DNA of 64,000 nt, taken from Naasia lichenicola. Lineage in GTDB: Bacteria > Actinomycetota > Actinomycetes > Actinomycetales > Microbacteriaceae. Where the stretch lies: the NCBI RefSeq assembly GCF_004801885.1, contig NZ_SSSM01000006.1, positions 186,001 to 250,000 on the forward strand, in the 5' to 3' direction. Positions 33,751 through 43,346 of this stretch are shown piece by piece; position 1 is the stretch's first letter, and the number at the start of each line of letters is the position of its first letter. The position numbers were made by a program, and so were the translations under genes. A model generated the notes under the pieces. The model was not told the DNA's origin. It saw only the letters and a list, made by a program, of their open reading frames with translations, and did no database searches.

Positions 33751-34839
33751 TCAGCCTAGCGACGGGCTGTCCGCCTCCCCGGCGCGGGCGGTGCCGCCGA
33801 GGCTCGTGAGGATGGTCGTGAGCGATTCGAGCCGGCGCTTGCCGACCTCGCCGAGCTCGAGGTCGTCGATGACCCGATCGACGATCTCCCAGTCATGGGC
33901 GTCGCGCAGCGCGATCCCGTCCGGCGGATCCCCGTCCGGCACGATCGCCCGCGCGGCGAAGGAGAGGATCACGTTCTCCTTGACCACGTGGCCGAGGCCG
34001 AATGAACGGACACCGGGGGTGTCGACGATCCAGCCGGTGCCGCCGCCCGGCGCGCGCACCCGCAGGGAGACCGTCGACGAGGAGGTGTGGCGTCCACGGC
34101 CGGTCACCTCGTTGACCACCCCGACCGCGCGGTCGGCCGTGGGGACGAGCGCGTTGACGAGCGTCGACTTGCCGACACCCGAGTGCCCGACCGCAACCGT
34201 GGTGTGCCCGACGAGGCGCTCGTAGAGGGCGTCGAGGGGCGGATCGTCGGAGGCGCTCGTGATCACATCGAGATCGAGGACGGCGAACTCCGACAGGAAC
34301 TCGGTCGGGTCGGCGAGATCGGTCTTGGTGATGACCATGATGGGCTCGATCCCGGCGTCGAAGGCGGCGACGAGATAGCGGTCGACGAGGCGCGTGCGCG
34401 GCTCGGGATTCGCGGCGGCGACAACGATGAGCATCTGATCGGCGTTCGCGACGATGATCCGCTCGACGGCGTCGGTGTCGTCGGCGCTGCGGCGCAGCAG
34501 CGAGGTGCGCGGCGCGATCCGGACCACCCGGGCCAGCGTGCCATCCTCGCCGGTGACATCTCCCACGACATCCACGAAGTCGCCCGTGACCATCGAGTTG
34601 CGACCGAGCTCGCGGGCCCGCTTGGCGAAGATCTCGTGCTCGTCGTCCTCGCCCTCGCGGACGAGCACGCCGACGCGGCCGCGATCCACCGTGAGCACGC
34701 GGCCGCGCTGCGCGTCGGAGTGCTCGGGGCGCTGCTTGGACCGTGGTCGGTTGCCCTTGGGATTCGGGCGCACCCGTGCGGCCGATTCGTCGTACTCGCC
34801 GTACGGCCCGTCGTCGTCGGCGTCGTCGAGCCAGCTCAC
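33751..34839 (-). CDS. rsgA: Ribosome small subunit-dependent GTPase RsgA
   Basis: Circularly permuted GTPase (362 aa) that checks 30S subunit maturation. An OB-fold (about 45-115) precedes the GTPase, whose motifs appear in permuted order: G4 ITKTDL, then G1 GHSGVGKST, then G3 DTPGVRSFG. The C-terminal part is helical but the whole protein contains no cysteine, so the zinc-binding knuckle of most RsgA proteins is missing. The N-terminus has an acidic and basic extension of about 45 residues. Second gene of aroA-rsgA-hisN. Confidence 0.93.
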   Translation of the reverse strand: MSWLDDADDDGPYGEYDESAARVRPNPKGNRPRSKQRPEHSDAQRGRVLTVDRGRVGVLVREGEDDEHEIFAKRARELGRNSMVTGDFVDVVGDVTGEDGTLARVVRIAPRTSLLRRSADDTDAVERIIVANADQMLIVVAAANPEPRTRLVDRYLVAAFDAGIEPIMVITKTDLADPTEFLSEFAVLDLDVITSASDDPPLDALYERLVGHTTVAVGHSGVGKSTLVNALVPTADRAVGVVNEVTGRGRHTSSSTVSLRVRAPGGGTGWIVDTPGVRSFGLGHVVKENVILSFAARAIVPDGDPPDGIALRDAHDWEIVDRVIDDLELGEVGKRRLESLTTILTSLGGTARAGEADSPSLG

Positions 34840-34872
34840 TGCCGTCCCCTCACAGGCACGCCCTGGCGACGG

Positions 34873-36306
34873 TCACTCCGGCACTTCCAGGTTCGGGGTG
34901 AAGCCGCCCGTGTTGATCCGTCCGAGCATCTGCGACCACAGCTTGGGGAAGTCGGGCATCGTCTTGGCCGTGGTGGTGATGTCGTCGACGATGATGCCAG
35001 GAACGGCCAGCCCGAGGATCGCGCCGGCCGTCGCCATCCGGTGGTCCTCGTAGGCGCCCCACATCCGATCCGTGGCGCGCAGCTGTCCCGGGCGGATGGC
35101 GAGTCCGTCCTCGAGCTCGGTCACCTGGCAGCCGATCGCGTTCAGCTCGGTCGCGAGCGCGGCAAGCCGATCCGTCTCGTGGCCCCGCAGGTGTCCGATC
35201 CCGGTGACTCGACTGGGACCGGTCGCGAGGGCGCAGAGCGCCACGATCGCGGGGGCGAGCTCGCCCCCGGCGCTGAGGTCGATGTCCATCCCGGCGAACT
35301 TCCGGCCGCCGATCACTCCCTCCTGCCCATCGACCGTGAGGGCGTCGCCCACTCGGCTGACCTGGGCGCCGAAGCGGGCGAGCAGGTCGCGCAGATGGTC
35401 GCCGACCTGCGTCGTCGACTCGGGCCAGCGGGGGATCGTGACCGATCCTCCGGCGACGAGCGCAGCCGCGAGGAAGGGTGCGGCGTTGGAGAGGTCGGGT
35501 TCGATGACCACCTCGCGACCGGCGATCGGACCCGGCTCGACGATCCAGACGCCGGTCTCGGGCGAGCTCACCTCGACCCCGCGGTCGCGCAGGACGGCGA
35601 TGGTCATCTCGATGTGCGGAAGGCTCGGCAGGTGCTCGCCGGTGTGACGCAGTGTCAGACCGCGTTCGAAGCGGGCGGCGGCGAGCAGCAGACCGGAGAC
35701 GAACTGGCTCGACGCCGAGGCGTCGATCTGGATCTCGCCGCCCTCGATCCGTCCCGTGCCGTGCACGGTGAAGGGGAGGGTGCCGCGGCCGTCGTCGCTC
35801 ACGTCGATGCCCAGGGCGCGCAGGGAGTCGATCGTCGTCCGCATGGGGCGTCGCGACGCGGCCGCATCGCCGACGAAGGTCACCGGCCCGAGAGCCAGGC
35901 CGGCCACAGGGGGAAGGAAGCGCATGATCGTGCCGGCCAGGCCGCAGTCGACCGAGACGCCACCGCCGAGCTCGCCGGGCGTCACGACGAGGTCGGGTCC
36001 GAAGCCCGTGTCGGTCCCGTTCACGGGATCGATGGTCACTCCGAGCTCTCGCAGGGCATCGATCATCAGGATGCTGTCGCGCGAGCGCAGGGGCGCGATC
36101 AGGCGCGACGGCGACTCGGCGAGGGCCGCGAGGACCAGCTCGCGGTTGGTCAGCGACTTCGATCCGGGAAGAGCGACGCGGGAGCCGAGCGGGCCCGTCG
36201 CATTCGGTGCCAGCCATGCCGTGGTGGGCGGCGGAACGGCCACCCGCGACTCGAACTCGTCGCCCGGCAGCTCGAACTGCGGCGAGGAATACCCCAAGAT
36301 GCCCAT
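34873..36306 (-). CDS. aroA: 3-Phosphoshikimate 1-carboxyvinyltransferase (EPSP synthase)
   Basis: Sixth step of the shikimate pathway, joining PEP to shikimate 3-phosphate. The 477-aa protein has [63 protein letters not shown] and [10 protein letters not shown]. Compared with enteric enzymes, the NAGTAMR block reads CGLAGTIMR and GDxRMxxRP reads GDAAASRRP, as in other actinobacteria. Start ATG 36306 lies inside the sigH promoter region (36286-36311) on the opposite strand, so transcription of sigH could interfere with aroA initiation. Confidence 0.93.
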   Translation of the reverse strand: MGILGYSSPQFELPGDEFESRVAVPPPTTAWLAPNATGPLGSRVALPGSKSLTNRELVLAALAESPSRLIAPLRSRDSILMIDALRELGVTIDPVNGTDTGFGPDLVVTPGELGGGVSVDCGLAGTIMRFLPPVAGLALGPVTFVGDAAASRRPMRTTIDSLRALGIDVSDDGRGTLPFTVHGTGRIEGGEIQIDASASSQFVSGLLLAAARFERGLTLRHTGEHLPSLPHIEMTIAVLRDRGVEVSSPETGVWIVEPGPIAGREVVIEPDLSNAAPFLAAALVAGGSVTIPRWPESTTQVGDHLRDLLARFGAQVSRVGDALTVDGQEGVIGGRKFAGMDIDLSAGGELAPAIVALCALATGPSRVTGIGHLRGHETDRLAALATELNAIGCQVTELEDGLAIRPGQLRATDRMWGAYEDHRMATAGAILGLAVPGIIVDDITTTAKTMPDFPKLWSQMLGRINTGGFTPNLEVPE

Positions 36307-36311
36307 CGGTT
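36286..36311 (+). promoter_or_regulatory. SigR/SigH-type promoter in front of sigH
   Basis: GGAAT (36286-36290), an 18-nt spacer and GTT (36309-36311) exactly match the SigR/SigH consensus GGAAT-N18-GTT. Transcription would start near 36319, upstream of both candidate sigH starts (36375/36378 and 36465). This is the expected autoregulatory promoter of the thiol-stress sigma factor. Confidence 0.75.
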
Positions 36312-36464
36312 ACCTACAGTACTGGCCACCGCCGACCGGCGGATCGAGAGACGCATCGAGAGGATGGGACGGCGATGATGACAGCACTGCTCGTGCGCCC
36401 CCGTTCCACGACGGCTCCCACCTTCGCCGGACCGCGCGAACCCGGCGAACTAGGCTGGAGCGCG

Positions 36465-37370
36465 ATGAGCAATCCCGCGGACCAGTCCGCCCCCGCAGTG
36501 CTGGAAGAGACCGCCCTCGAGCAGGCCGGAGAGGCGCCGGTCCCGGCCGAGCTCGCCCCAGACGTCGATGCCGAACAGGTCGATGCTGAACAGGTCGACG
36601 AGGCCGAGGACACGATCGAAGAGGCCCTCGACGCAGAGGACGAGGCCGACGAGGCAGAGGCGGACGATGCCGCCGCCCCGAAGCCCTCCCCGTCCGACCT
36701 TCGCGCGCTCTTCGAGGAGCAGGCGCTGCCGTTCATCGACCAGCTGTACGCCGCCGGACTCCGGATGGCGCGCAACCCCGCCGATGCGCAGGACCTGGTG
36801 CAGGAGACCTTCGTCAAGGCGTACGCGGCCTTCGCCGGATTCCAGCAGGGCACGAACCTCAAGGCGTGGCTGTACCGGATCCTCACCAACACCTTCATCA
36901 ACAGCTACCGCAAGAAGCAGCGCAACCCGTACCAGGGCACCATCGACGACCTCGAGGATTGGCAGCTCGGCAGCGCCGAATCCGCCACCTCGCCGGTCGG
37001 ACGCTCCGCCGAGGCCGAAGCCATCGATCACCTGCCCGACTCCGCGGTCAAGGACGCCCTTCAGGCGGTGCCCGAGGACTTCCGGATGGCCGTCTACTTC
37101 GCCGACGTCGAAGGGTTCTCCTACCAGGAGATCGCCGACATCATGAAGACGCCGGTCGGCACCGTGATGAGCCGGCTGCACCGCGGCCGTCGCATGCTGC
37201 GCGAGCTGCTGGGCGAGTACGCCAAGGAGCGGGGCATCGCCGTCGGAGAGACGTCGCGTCGCCGTTCCACCAAGACCACCGCGAGCGTCGCCTCCAACGG
37301 GGCGAGCGCCGGGAGCACGAGCACCGACACTACGGCAGTGCCGGACGAGGGAGCAGGGACCAGATCATGA
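36465..37370 (+). CDS. sigH: RNA polymerase sigma factor SigH/SigR (ECF, thiol-oxidative stress)
   Basis: ECF sigma factor (301 aa from ATG 36465) controlling disulphide and heat stress genes. Region 2 is visible as [20 protein letters not shown] through [17 protein letters not shown] and region 4 as [20 protein letters not shown] with [14 protein letters not shown]. It has a long acidic N-terminal extension (about 80 residues, Glu/Asp/Ala-rich) and a C-terminal Thr/Ser-rich tail. In-frame ATGs at 36375 and 36378 would add about 30 residues, reminiscent of the unstable SigR' isoform of Streptomyces. Its TGA overlaps the ATG of rsrA. The upstream promoter indicates positive autoregulation. Confidence 0.93.
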   Translation: MSNPADQSAPAVLEETALEQAGEAPVPAELAPDVDAEQVDAEQVDEAEDTIEEALDAEDEADEAEADDAAAPKPSPSDLRALFEEQALPFIDQLYAAGLRMARNPADAQDLVQETFVKAYAAFAGFQQGTNLKAWLYRILTNTFINSYRKKQRNPYQGTIDDLEDWQLGSAESATSPVGRSAEAEAIDHLPDSAVKDALQAVPEDFRMAVYFADVEGFSYQEIADIMKTPVGTVMSRLHRGRRMLRELLGEYAKERGIAVGETSRRRSTKTTASVASNGASAGSTSTDTTAVPDEGAGTRS

Positions 37371-37606
37371 CCGATTGCGGATGCGACAAGGCCAAGCAGG
37401 AGCTCGAAGAGTACCTGCACCATGAGCTCAAGGGCGCCGATGCGGCGGACATCCGAGAGCACATGGAGAACTGCGTCGACTGCTCCGGCGAGCACAAGGT
37501 CGGCCTGGTCCTGACCGAGGCCGTCAAGCGTGCATGCAAGGACCAGGCGCCCACCGAGCTGCGCGACCAGGTCCTGCTGCGCATCCGCACGCTGCAGTCC
37601 CACTGA
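37367..37606 (+). CDS. rsrA: Zinc-containing anti-sigma factor of SigH
   Basis: A 79-aa ZAS-family anti-sigma factor. Cys6, His32, Cys36 and Cys39 (EHMENCVDC) align with the zinc ligands of Streptomyces RsrA, in which oxidation of the first and last cysteines to a disulphide releases the sigma factor; the Cys6-to-His32 spacing of 26 residues is the same. An extra Cys4 lies next to Cys6. ATGA overlap with sigH gives coupled synthesis. It ends ahead of two strong palindromes. Confidence 0.92.
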   Translation: MTDCGCDKAKQELEEYLHHELKGADAADIREHMENCVDCSGEHKVGLVLTEAVKRACKDQAPTELRDQVLLRIRTLQSH

Positions 37607-37641
37607 CCACCAGGCTCACTGACCCGGGCCGCACCCCTTCT

Positions 37642-37698
37642 CGAATTGCCACTTCTGGCTCCCACACCTCGGTGTTGAGAGCCAGAAGTGGCAATTCG
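37642..37698. terminator. First perfect long palindrome between convergent rsrA and kgd
   Basis: GAATTGCCACTTCTGGCTC (37643-37661) pairs without mismatch with its complement at 37679-37697; one more C-G pair extends it to 20 bp. Inside the loop ACACC/GGTGT can also pair. No U-tract follows on either strand. Confidence 0.7.
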
Positions 37699-37714
37699 TC
37701 GTTTCAGGCGCAGA

Positions 37715-37771
37715 CGAGATGCCACTTGCCGTCCCTATTCGGCAGGAATAGGGACGGCAAGCGGCATCTCG
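37715..37771. terminator. Second long palindrome between convergent rsrA and kgd
   Basis: Arms 37715-37740 and 37746-37771 are 26 bp with a single A-C mismatch and a 5-nt loop (GGCAG). It contains TGCCACTTGCC, sharing the TGCCACTT core with the preceding palindrome. It ends 20 nt before the kgd stop. Confidence 0.7.
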
Positions 37772-37790
37772 ATGCGCGACAGCGCGAGGG

Positions 37791-40700
37791 CTAGCCGATG
37801 GCGCGGGCGACCAGGTCGGCCTGCTCCTTGGCGTGGCGCTTGGCCGAGCCCGCGGCCGGCGACGCGGCAGCCGCCCGGCTGACCACGGAGACCGTGCGGC
37901 CGTGCAGGTGCTTGCTGAACTCGAGGCAGACGAACGGCCACGCGCCCTGGTTCTCGGGCTCGTCCTGCGCCCAGACCAGCTCGGCGTTCGGATAGCTGTC
38001 GAGGACCGCGTTGAGCGGCTCGATCGGCACCGGGTAGTACTGCTCGACGCGCACCAGCGCGACGCTCTCGGGGTTCTCGCGCTTGGCGGCCTCGGCGAGG
38101 AGGTCGTAGGCGATCTTCCCGGAGTGCAGGACGACGCGTGTGACGGCGGCCTCGTCGGTGATCCGCGCATCGTCGATGACCGGCTCGAAGCGCCCCGACG
38201 TGAAGTCGGCGACCTCGCTGGTCGCGCTGCGCAGGCGCAGCATCGACTTGGGCGTGAACACCACGAGCGGGCGGCGCGGGCGGGAGTACGCCTGACGACG
38301 GAGCAGGTGGAAGTACGACGCGGGGGTCGACGGCTGCGCGACGGTCATGTTGTTCTCCGCGCACAGCTGGAGGTAGCGCTCGATGCGGGCGGACGAGTGG
38401 TCCGGTCCCTGGCCCTCGTAGCCGTGGGGGAGCAGCAGCACGACCGACGAGCGCTGAGCCCACTTCTGCTCGGCGGACGACACGAACTCGTCGATGACGG
38501 TCTGCGCGCCGTTGGCGAAGTCGCCGAACTGCGCCTCCCAGAGCACGAGCGCATCGGGACGCTCGACGGAGTAGCCGTACTCGAAGCCCATCGCCGCGTA
38601 CTCGCTGAGCAGCGAGTCGTAGATCCAGAACTTGGCCTGGCTCTCGCTGAGGTTGGCGAGCGGCAGCCACTCCTGACCGTTCTCACGGTCGTGGAAGACC
38701 GCGTGCCGCTGCACAAATGTGCCGCGACGCGAGTCCTGGCCGGCCATCCGAACCGGGGTGCCCTCGAGCAGGACCGAGCCGAGGGCGAGGAGCTCTCCGA
38801 ACGCCCAGTCGATCGAGCCGGAGCGGCTCATCTCCGTGCGCTTCTTGAGCAGCGCCTGCAGCTTCGGGTGCACCGAGAATCCCTGCGGCGGGTTGGCGTG
38901 CGCGTCGCCGATCAGGGTGACGACGGACTCGGCGATGCCGGTGGTCTCGGGCTCGCCGGCGGCCGCGTCTCCGCGCTGCGACTCGGGGAGCTCGATGTCA
39001 GCGACCGCGTCGGAGTCCGCGTCGACCTTGACGATCGGGATCGACGAGGTCTGCGCGGCGTGCGTCTCGGCGAACGCGCGCTCCATCCGGTCCTGGAAGT
39101 CCCGGTGGGCGTTGTCGTACTCCTCCTGCGTGATGTCGCCACGTCCGACGAGCGCCTCGGTGTACAGCTTGCGCACGCTGCGCTTGGCCTCGATGAGGTT
39201 GTACATCAGCGGCTGGGTCATCGAGGGGTCGTCGCCCTCGTTGTGCCCGCGGCGGCGGTAGCAGACGAGGTCGATGACGACGTCCTTGTGGAAGGCCTGC
39301 CGGAACTCGTAGGCGAGCTCGGCGACCCGGGCCACGGCCTCGGGGTCGTCGCCGTTCACATGGAAGATCGGCGCCTGGATCGCCTTGGCGACATCGGTCG
39401 CGTAGACGGAGGTGCGCGACTCGTGCGGGGGAGTGGTGAAGCCGACCTGGTTGTTGACCACGAGGTGCACGGTGCCGCCGGTGCGGTATCCGCGCAGCTG
39501 CGACATCTGGAGGGTCTCGAAGACGATGCCCTGTCCGGCCATCGCGGCGTCGCCGTGGATGAGGATCGGCAGCACCCGGAACGAGCCGACCGGCTGGCGA
39601 TCCTGCTTGGCCCGCACGATTCCCTCGAGGACGCCGTTCACGGCCTCGAGGTGCGACGGGTTGGCGGCGAGGTAGACCGGGATCTTCGCGCCGCCCGCAC
39701 CCTGGTAGGTGCCCTCGGTGCCGAGGTGGTATTTGACGTCACCGGAGCCCTGGACCGTCTTGGGGTCCTGGGTGCCTTCGAACTCTCGGAAGATCTGGCC
39801 GTAGGTCTTGCCGGCGATGTTGGTCAGCACGTTGAGACGCCCGCGGTGCGCCATTCCGATGGCGACCTCGGACAGCTCGTCCTCGGCGGCACGCTGGATG
39901 ACGGTGTCGAGCATCGAGATCAGCGATTCGCTGCCCTCGAGGCTGAACCGCTTCTGGCCGACGTACTTGGTCTGCAGGAAGGTCTCGAAGGCCTCGGCCT
40001 CGTTGAGCTTGCTGAGGATGCGCATCTGCTCGTCGTGCGTCGGCTTGACGTAGGGACGCTCGACCTTGTCCTGAATCCACTTGCGCTGCTCTGGCACCTG
40101 GATGTGCATGTACTCGATGCCCACTGTGCGGCAGTACGAGTCGCGCAGGATGCCGAGCACCTCGCGGAGCAGCAGGGAGCGGCGGCCGCCGAAGCCGCCG
40201 ACCACGAAGTCGCGGTCGAGGTCCCAGAAGGTGAGGCCGTGACGCTCGATCTCGAGGTCGGGGTGGGTGCGCTGGCGGTATTCGAGCGGATCGATGTCCG
40301 CCATCAGATGCCCGCGGACGCGGTACGCGTTGATGAGCTCCTGCACGCGGGAGGTCTTCGAGACAGTGTCCGAGAGGTCGACCGCGATGTCGGAGTTCCA
40401 GTGGATCGGCGCGTACGGGATGCGCAGTGCCGCGAAGATGTCGTCGTAGAAGCCGCGCTGCCCGATGAGCAGCTCGTGCACCATCTTGAGGAACTCGCCC
40501 GATCCTGCGCCCTGGATGACGCGGTGGTCGTAGGTCGAGGTCAGAGTGATGGTCTTGCCGATGCCCAGGTCGATGAGCGTGTGCTCGGACGACCCCTGGA
40601 ACTGAGCCGGGTACTCGAGGGCACCGGCGCCGATGATGGCGCCCTGGCCCCTCATCAGCCGCGGCACGGAGTGCACGGTGCCGATGCCGCCGGGGTTGGT

Positions 40701-41714
40701 CAGCGACAGGGTGGTGCCCTGGAAGTCGCCGGCCTCGAGCTTGTTCCCGCGGGCCTTGCGCACGAGCGCCTCGTAGGCCGCGACGAACTCGCCGAAGTCC
40801 ATGGTGTCGGCGCGCTTGATCGACGGCACCAGCAGGGCGCGGCTGCCGTCGGGCTTGGGCATGTCGATGGCGATGCCGAGCGCGACGTGGGCGGGCTGCA
40901 CGACCGATGCCTTGCCGTCGATCTCGGCGTAGTGCACGTTCTGGCTCGGGAACTCCTTGAGCACCTGGACCAGCGCCCAGCCGATCAGGTGGGTGAAGGA
41001 GATCTTCCCGCCGCGGGTGCGCTTGAGGTGGTTGTTGATGACGATGCGGTTGTCGATCATCAGCTTGGCGGGGATCGTGCGCACGCTGGTGGCGACCGGG
41101 ATGGACAGGCTCTGGTCCATGTTGGTCGCGAGCGACTTGGCCATCCCGCGCAGGGGGACGACGGTGTCCTCGACGGGCACGTCGGAGCGCATCGCTGCGG
41201 CGGGGGCCTCGGCGGGGATCGGCTGCGACTTCGGCGGCGCCGAGGTGGTGCGGGCCGAGATCTGACCCGTCTGCGGCTGAGACGCCAGCGGCTGCGCGGT
41301 GTCGCCCGAGACGGTCTGGGTCGGCATGGTCTGGGTGGGTGCCTGCTGCGTCGGCACCTGCTGCGTGCCCGGTGCTGGCTCGGCCGGCGGCGTCGGGACG
41401 GTCGGCTCAACGGGTGCCGGCGGATTCGGCTCGGGGGAGCCCGGCGCGCTCGGTGTAGAAGCGGGTGGCGGCGCGATCGACGGCGCGGGCGTCTCGGGGC
41501 CTCCAGGAGCCGTCGGCGCACCGGGGGCGTCGGGCAGAGAGCCCTCCGCGACGTGCGACTCGACGGGATGGTAGGCCTCGAGGATGGGCCACCACGACTT
41601 GTCGACAAGATTCTTGTCCACGATGTACTGCTCGTAGAGCTCGTCTACAAGCCACTCATTGGCGCCGAACTCTCCGGCCGCCCCTTCGTCAGTTCCGGTC
41701 AATTGACTCGACAC
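37791..41714 (-). CDS. kgd: Multifunctional 2-oxoglutarate decarboxylase/dehydrogenase E1-E2 (Kgd/OdhA type)
   Basis: TCA-cycle enzyme of 1307 aa specific to actinobacteria. An N-terminal segment (FGANEWLVDELYEQYIVDK) is followed by a Pro/Thr/Gln-rich linker (about 55-160), an E2-type succinyltransferase core without lipoyl domain (ending in TYDHRVIQGAGSGEF, with catalytic His) and a thiamine diphosphate E1 domain (from about residue 450; GMAHRGRLNVL, DDPSMTQPL). GTG 41714 gives MSSQLTGTDEG, the usual start in relatives; ATG 41735 is an alternative. In the known complex, lipoyl groups come from AceF, and the FHA protein OdhI/GarA inhibits E1; neither is in this window. Confidence 0.95.
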   Translation of the reverse strand: MSSQLTGTDEGAAGEFGANEWLVDELYEQYIVDKNLVDKSWWPILEAYHPVESHVAEGSLPDAPGAPTAPGGPETPAPSIAPPPASTPSAPGSPEPNPPAPVEPTVPTPPAEPAPGTQQVPTQQAPTQTMPTQTVSGDTAQPLASQPQTGQISARTTSAPPKSQPIPAEAPAAAMRSDVPVEDTVVPLRGMAKSLATNMDQSLSIPVATSVRTIPAKLMIDNRIVINNHLKRTRGGKISFTHLIGWALVQVLKEFPSQNVHYAEIDGKASVVQPAHVALGIAIDMPKPDGSRALLVPSIKRADTMDFGEFVAAYEALVRKARGNKLEAGDFQGTTLSLTNPGGIGTVHSVPRLMRGQGAIIGAGALEYPAQFQGSSEHTLIDLGIGKTITLTSTYDHRVIQGAGSGEFLKMVHELLIGQRGFYDDIFAALRIPYAPIHWNSDIAVDLSDTVSKTSRVQELINAYRVRGHLMADIDPLEYRQRTHPDLEIERHGLTFWDLDRDFVVGGFGGRRSLLLREVLGILRDSYCRTVGIEYMHIQVPEQRKWIQDKVERPYVKPTHDEQMRILSKLNEAEAFETFLQTKYVGQKRFSLEGSESLISMLDTVIQRAAEDELSEVAIGMAHRGRLNVLTNIAGKTYGQIFREFEGTQDPKTVQGSGDVKYHLGTEGTYQGAGGAKIPVYLAANPSHLEAVNGVLEGIVRAKQDRQPVGSFRVLPILIHGDAAMAGQGIVFETLQMSQLRGYRTGGTVHLVVNNQVGFTTPPHESRTSVYATDVAKAIQAPIFHVNGDDPEAVARVAELAYEFRQAFHKDVVIDLVCYRRRGHNEGDDPSMTQPLMYNLIEAKRSVRKLYTEALVGRGDITQEEYDNAHRDFQDRMERAFAETHAAQTSSIPIVKVDADSDAVADIELPESQRGDAAAGEPETTGIAESVVTLIGDAHANPPQGFSVHPKLQALLKKRTEMSRSGSIDWAFGELLALGSVLLEGTPVRMAGQDSRRGTFVQRHAVFHDRENGQEWLPLANLSESQAKFWIYDSLLSEYAAMGFEYGYSVERPDALVLWEAQFGDFANGAQTVIDEFVSSAEQKWAQRSSVVLLLPHGYEGQGPDHSSARIERYLQLCAENNMTVAQPSTPASYFHLLRRQAYSRPRRPLVVFTPKSMLRLRSATSEVADFTSGRFEPVIDDARITDEAAVTRVVLHSGKIAYDLLAEAAKRENPESVALVRVEQYYPVPIEPLNAVLDSYPNAELVWAQDEPENQGAWPFVCLEFSKHLHGRTVSVVSRAAAASPAAGSAKRHAKEQADLVARAIG

Positions 41715-41820
41715 GGGTGCTCGCCCACTCTCCATTGCCTCGGCTGTGCGTCCGGTCCTCAAGCCTAAACCCGTTAACGAGACCGGAGGCCCAAGCTGGG
41801 CGCGCGCTACCGTAGTTCTC

Positions 41821-43257
41821 ATGGAGTTCCACGGCTCGATGCCCAGCCACGACCTGACCTACTCCGATGTGTTCCTCATCCCGAGCCGTTCCGGCATCCG
41901 CAGCAGGCTCGACGTGTCGCTCGCCACCCCCGACGGGACGGGCGCGACGATCCCGATCGTCTCGGCGAACATGAACTCGGTCACGGGGCCGGGGCTGGCG
42001 GCGTCGCTCGCACGACGCGGCGGGCTGGGAGTGCTCCCACAGGACATGCCGCTGCAGGAGCTCGGTGAGGCGATCGCCTGGGTGAAGGCCCAGCCGACCC
42101 AGTTCGACACCGCGCACGTGCTGCCGTCCGAGGCGACGGTGGAGGCCGCCCGCCAGCGCCTCCCCGCGCTCGAAGGCCACGGCATCGTCGTGATGGACGG
42201 CGAGACCCTGGTCGGCGTGGTCCCCGCGACCCGCCTGGGCACCGCGCTGGCCGATGCGCGCCTCGGCGATCTCGTGCACGGCCGCCACCCCGCCCTGGAG
42301 GCGGACGACATCGACTCTCCCAAGGCCGCGTTCGACGCGATGGTCGCGGCGGACATCGAGTTCGCTCCCGTCCTGCGGCACGGAAGAGTTGTGGGCACGA
42401 TCAGCCGGAAGAGCGCGGTCCGTCAGGCCATCTACACGCCCGCCGTCGATGCCTCCGGTCGACTGCGTGTCGCCGCTGCCGTCGGGATCAACGGCGATGT
42501 CGCTGCGAAGGCGAAGGCGCTCGTCGCCGCAGGGATCGACGTGCTCGTCGTCGACACCGCGCACGGCCACCAGGAGGGGATGATCGCGGCGCTGGCCGCG
42601 ATCCGCTCCCTGAAGCTCGACATCCCGATCGTCGCCGGCAACGTCGTCACCGCCGAGGGCGTCCGCGATCTCGCGGAAGCCGGAGCGACCATCGCCAAGG
42701 TCGGCGTCGGGCCGGGCGCGATGTGCACGACCCGGATGATGACGGCGGTGGGTCGTCCGCAGTTCTCCGCCGTGCTCGAGACCGCGCAGGCCGCGGCCGA
42801 GCTGGGCGTGCACGTATGGGCCGACGGGGGAGTGCGCTACCCGCGCGACGTCGCGCTGGCGCTCGCCGCCGGCGCCGCCTCGGTGATGATCGGCTCCTGG
42901 TTCGCCGGCACGATCGAGGCGCCCGGCGCGCTGCAGACCGACGCCTCCGGGCGGGTCTACAAGCTGAGCTGGGGCATGGCGTCGACGAAGGCTGTGCACG
43001 AGCGCTTCGGCCGCCTCGACCCGTACGAGCTGGCTCGCCGCGAGCTGTTCGCCGAGGGCATCTCGGGGTCGAGCATCTACCTCGATCCGCTCCGCCCGTC
43101 CGTCGAGGACCTGCTCGACATGATCACCTCGGGCGTGCGCTCCTCCTTCACCTACGCCGGGGCGAGCACGGTCGAGGAGTTCCACCAGCGCGCTCGGGTC
43201 GGCATCCAGTCGGCCGCGGGCTACGAGGAGGGCAAAGCCCTCCCGGTCTCCTGGTAG
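41821..43257 (+). CDS. guaB1: GuaB1 family IMP dehydrogenase-related protein (probable GMP reductase)
   Basis: IMPDH/GMPR-superfamily barrel of 478 aa with a tandem CBS region (about residues 95-215). The catalytic loop reads [11 protein letters not shown] with the active Cys; [14 protein letters not shown] begins the barrel. This paralogue is distinct from true GuaB; the mycobacterial GuaB1 has been shown to act as a GMP reductase, so purine salvage is the likeliest role. The ATG is immediately preceded by TACCGT-N7, so transcription may begin at the start codon (leaderless). Divergent from kgd by 106 nt. Confidence 0.9.
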   Translation: MEFHGSMPSHDLTYSDVFLIPSRSGIRSRLDVSLATPDGTGATIPIVSANMNSVTGPGLAASLARRGGLGVLPQDMPLQELGEAIAWVKAQPTQFDTAHVLPSEATVEAARQRLPALEGHGIVVMDGETLVGVVPATRLGTALADARLGDLVHGRHPALEADDIDSPKAAFDAMVAADIEFAPVLRHGRVVGTISRKSAVRQAIYTPAVDASGRLRVAAAVGINGDVAAKAKALVAAGIDVLVVDTAHGHQEGMIAALAAIRSLKLDIPIVAGNVVTAEGVRDLAEAGATIAKVGVGPGAMCTTRMMTAVGRPQFSAVLETAQAAAELGVHVWADGGVRYPRDVALALAAGAASVMIGSWFAGTIEAPGALQTDASGRVYKLSWGMASTKAVHERFGRLDPYELARRELFAEGISGSSIYLDPLRPSVEDLLDMITSGVRSSFTYAGASTVEEFHQRARVGIQSAAGYEEGKALPVSW

Positions 43258-43292
43258 CCGCCCACATAACGCGCACCTGCGGACACCACGAG

Positions 43293-43346
43293 GCGCAGCG
43301 GACAAAACGCGCCCGGGTGCCAGCACGTTTTGTCCTCAGCGCTGCG
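43293..43346. repeat. Palindrome downstream of guaB1, related to the one at 44431
   Basis: GGACAAAACG (43300-43309) pairs with CGTTTTGTCC (43326-43335), with GCGCAGC/GCTGCG outside as a bulged extension. The right arm touches the stop codon of the AbiEi-like gene. The core GGACAAAACGCG recurs at 44435-44446. Confidence 0.65.

Noticed and set aside
37833-41768. 1311-codon plus-strand open frame opposite kgd
   Set aside because: It is the antisense shadow of a clearly recognised enzyme gene; high GC at third codon positions keeps the complementary frame open.
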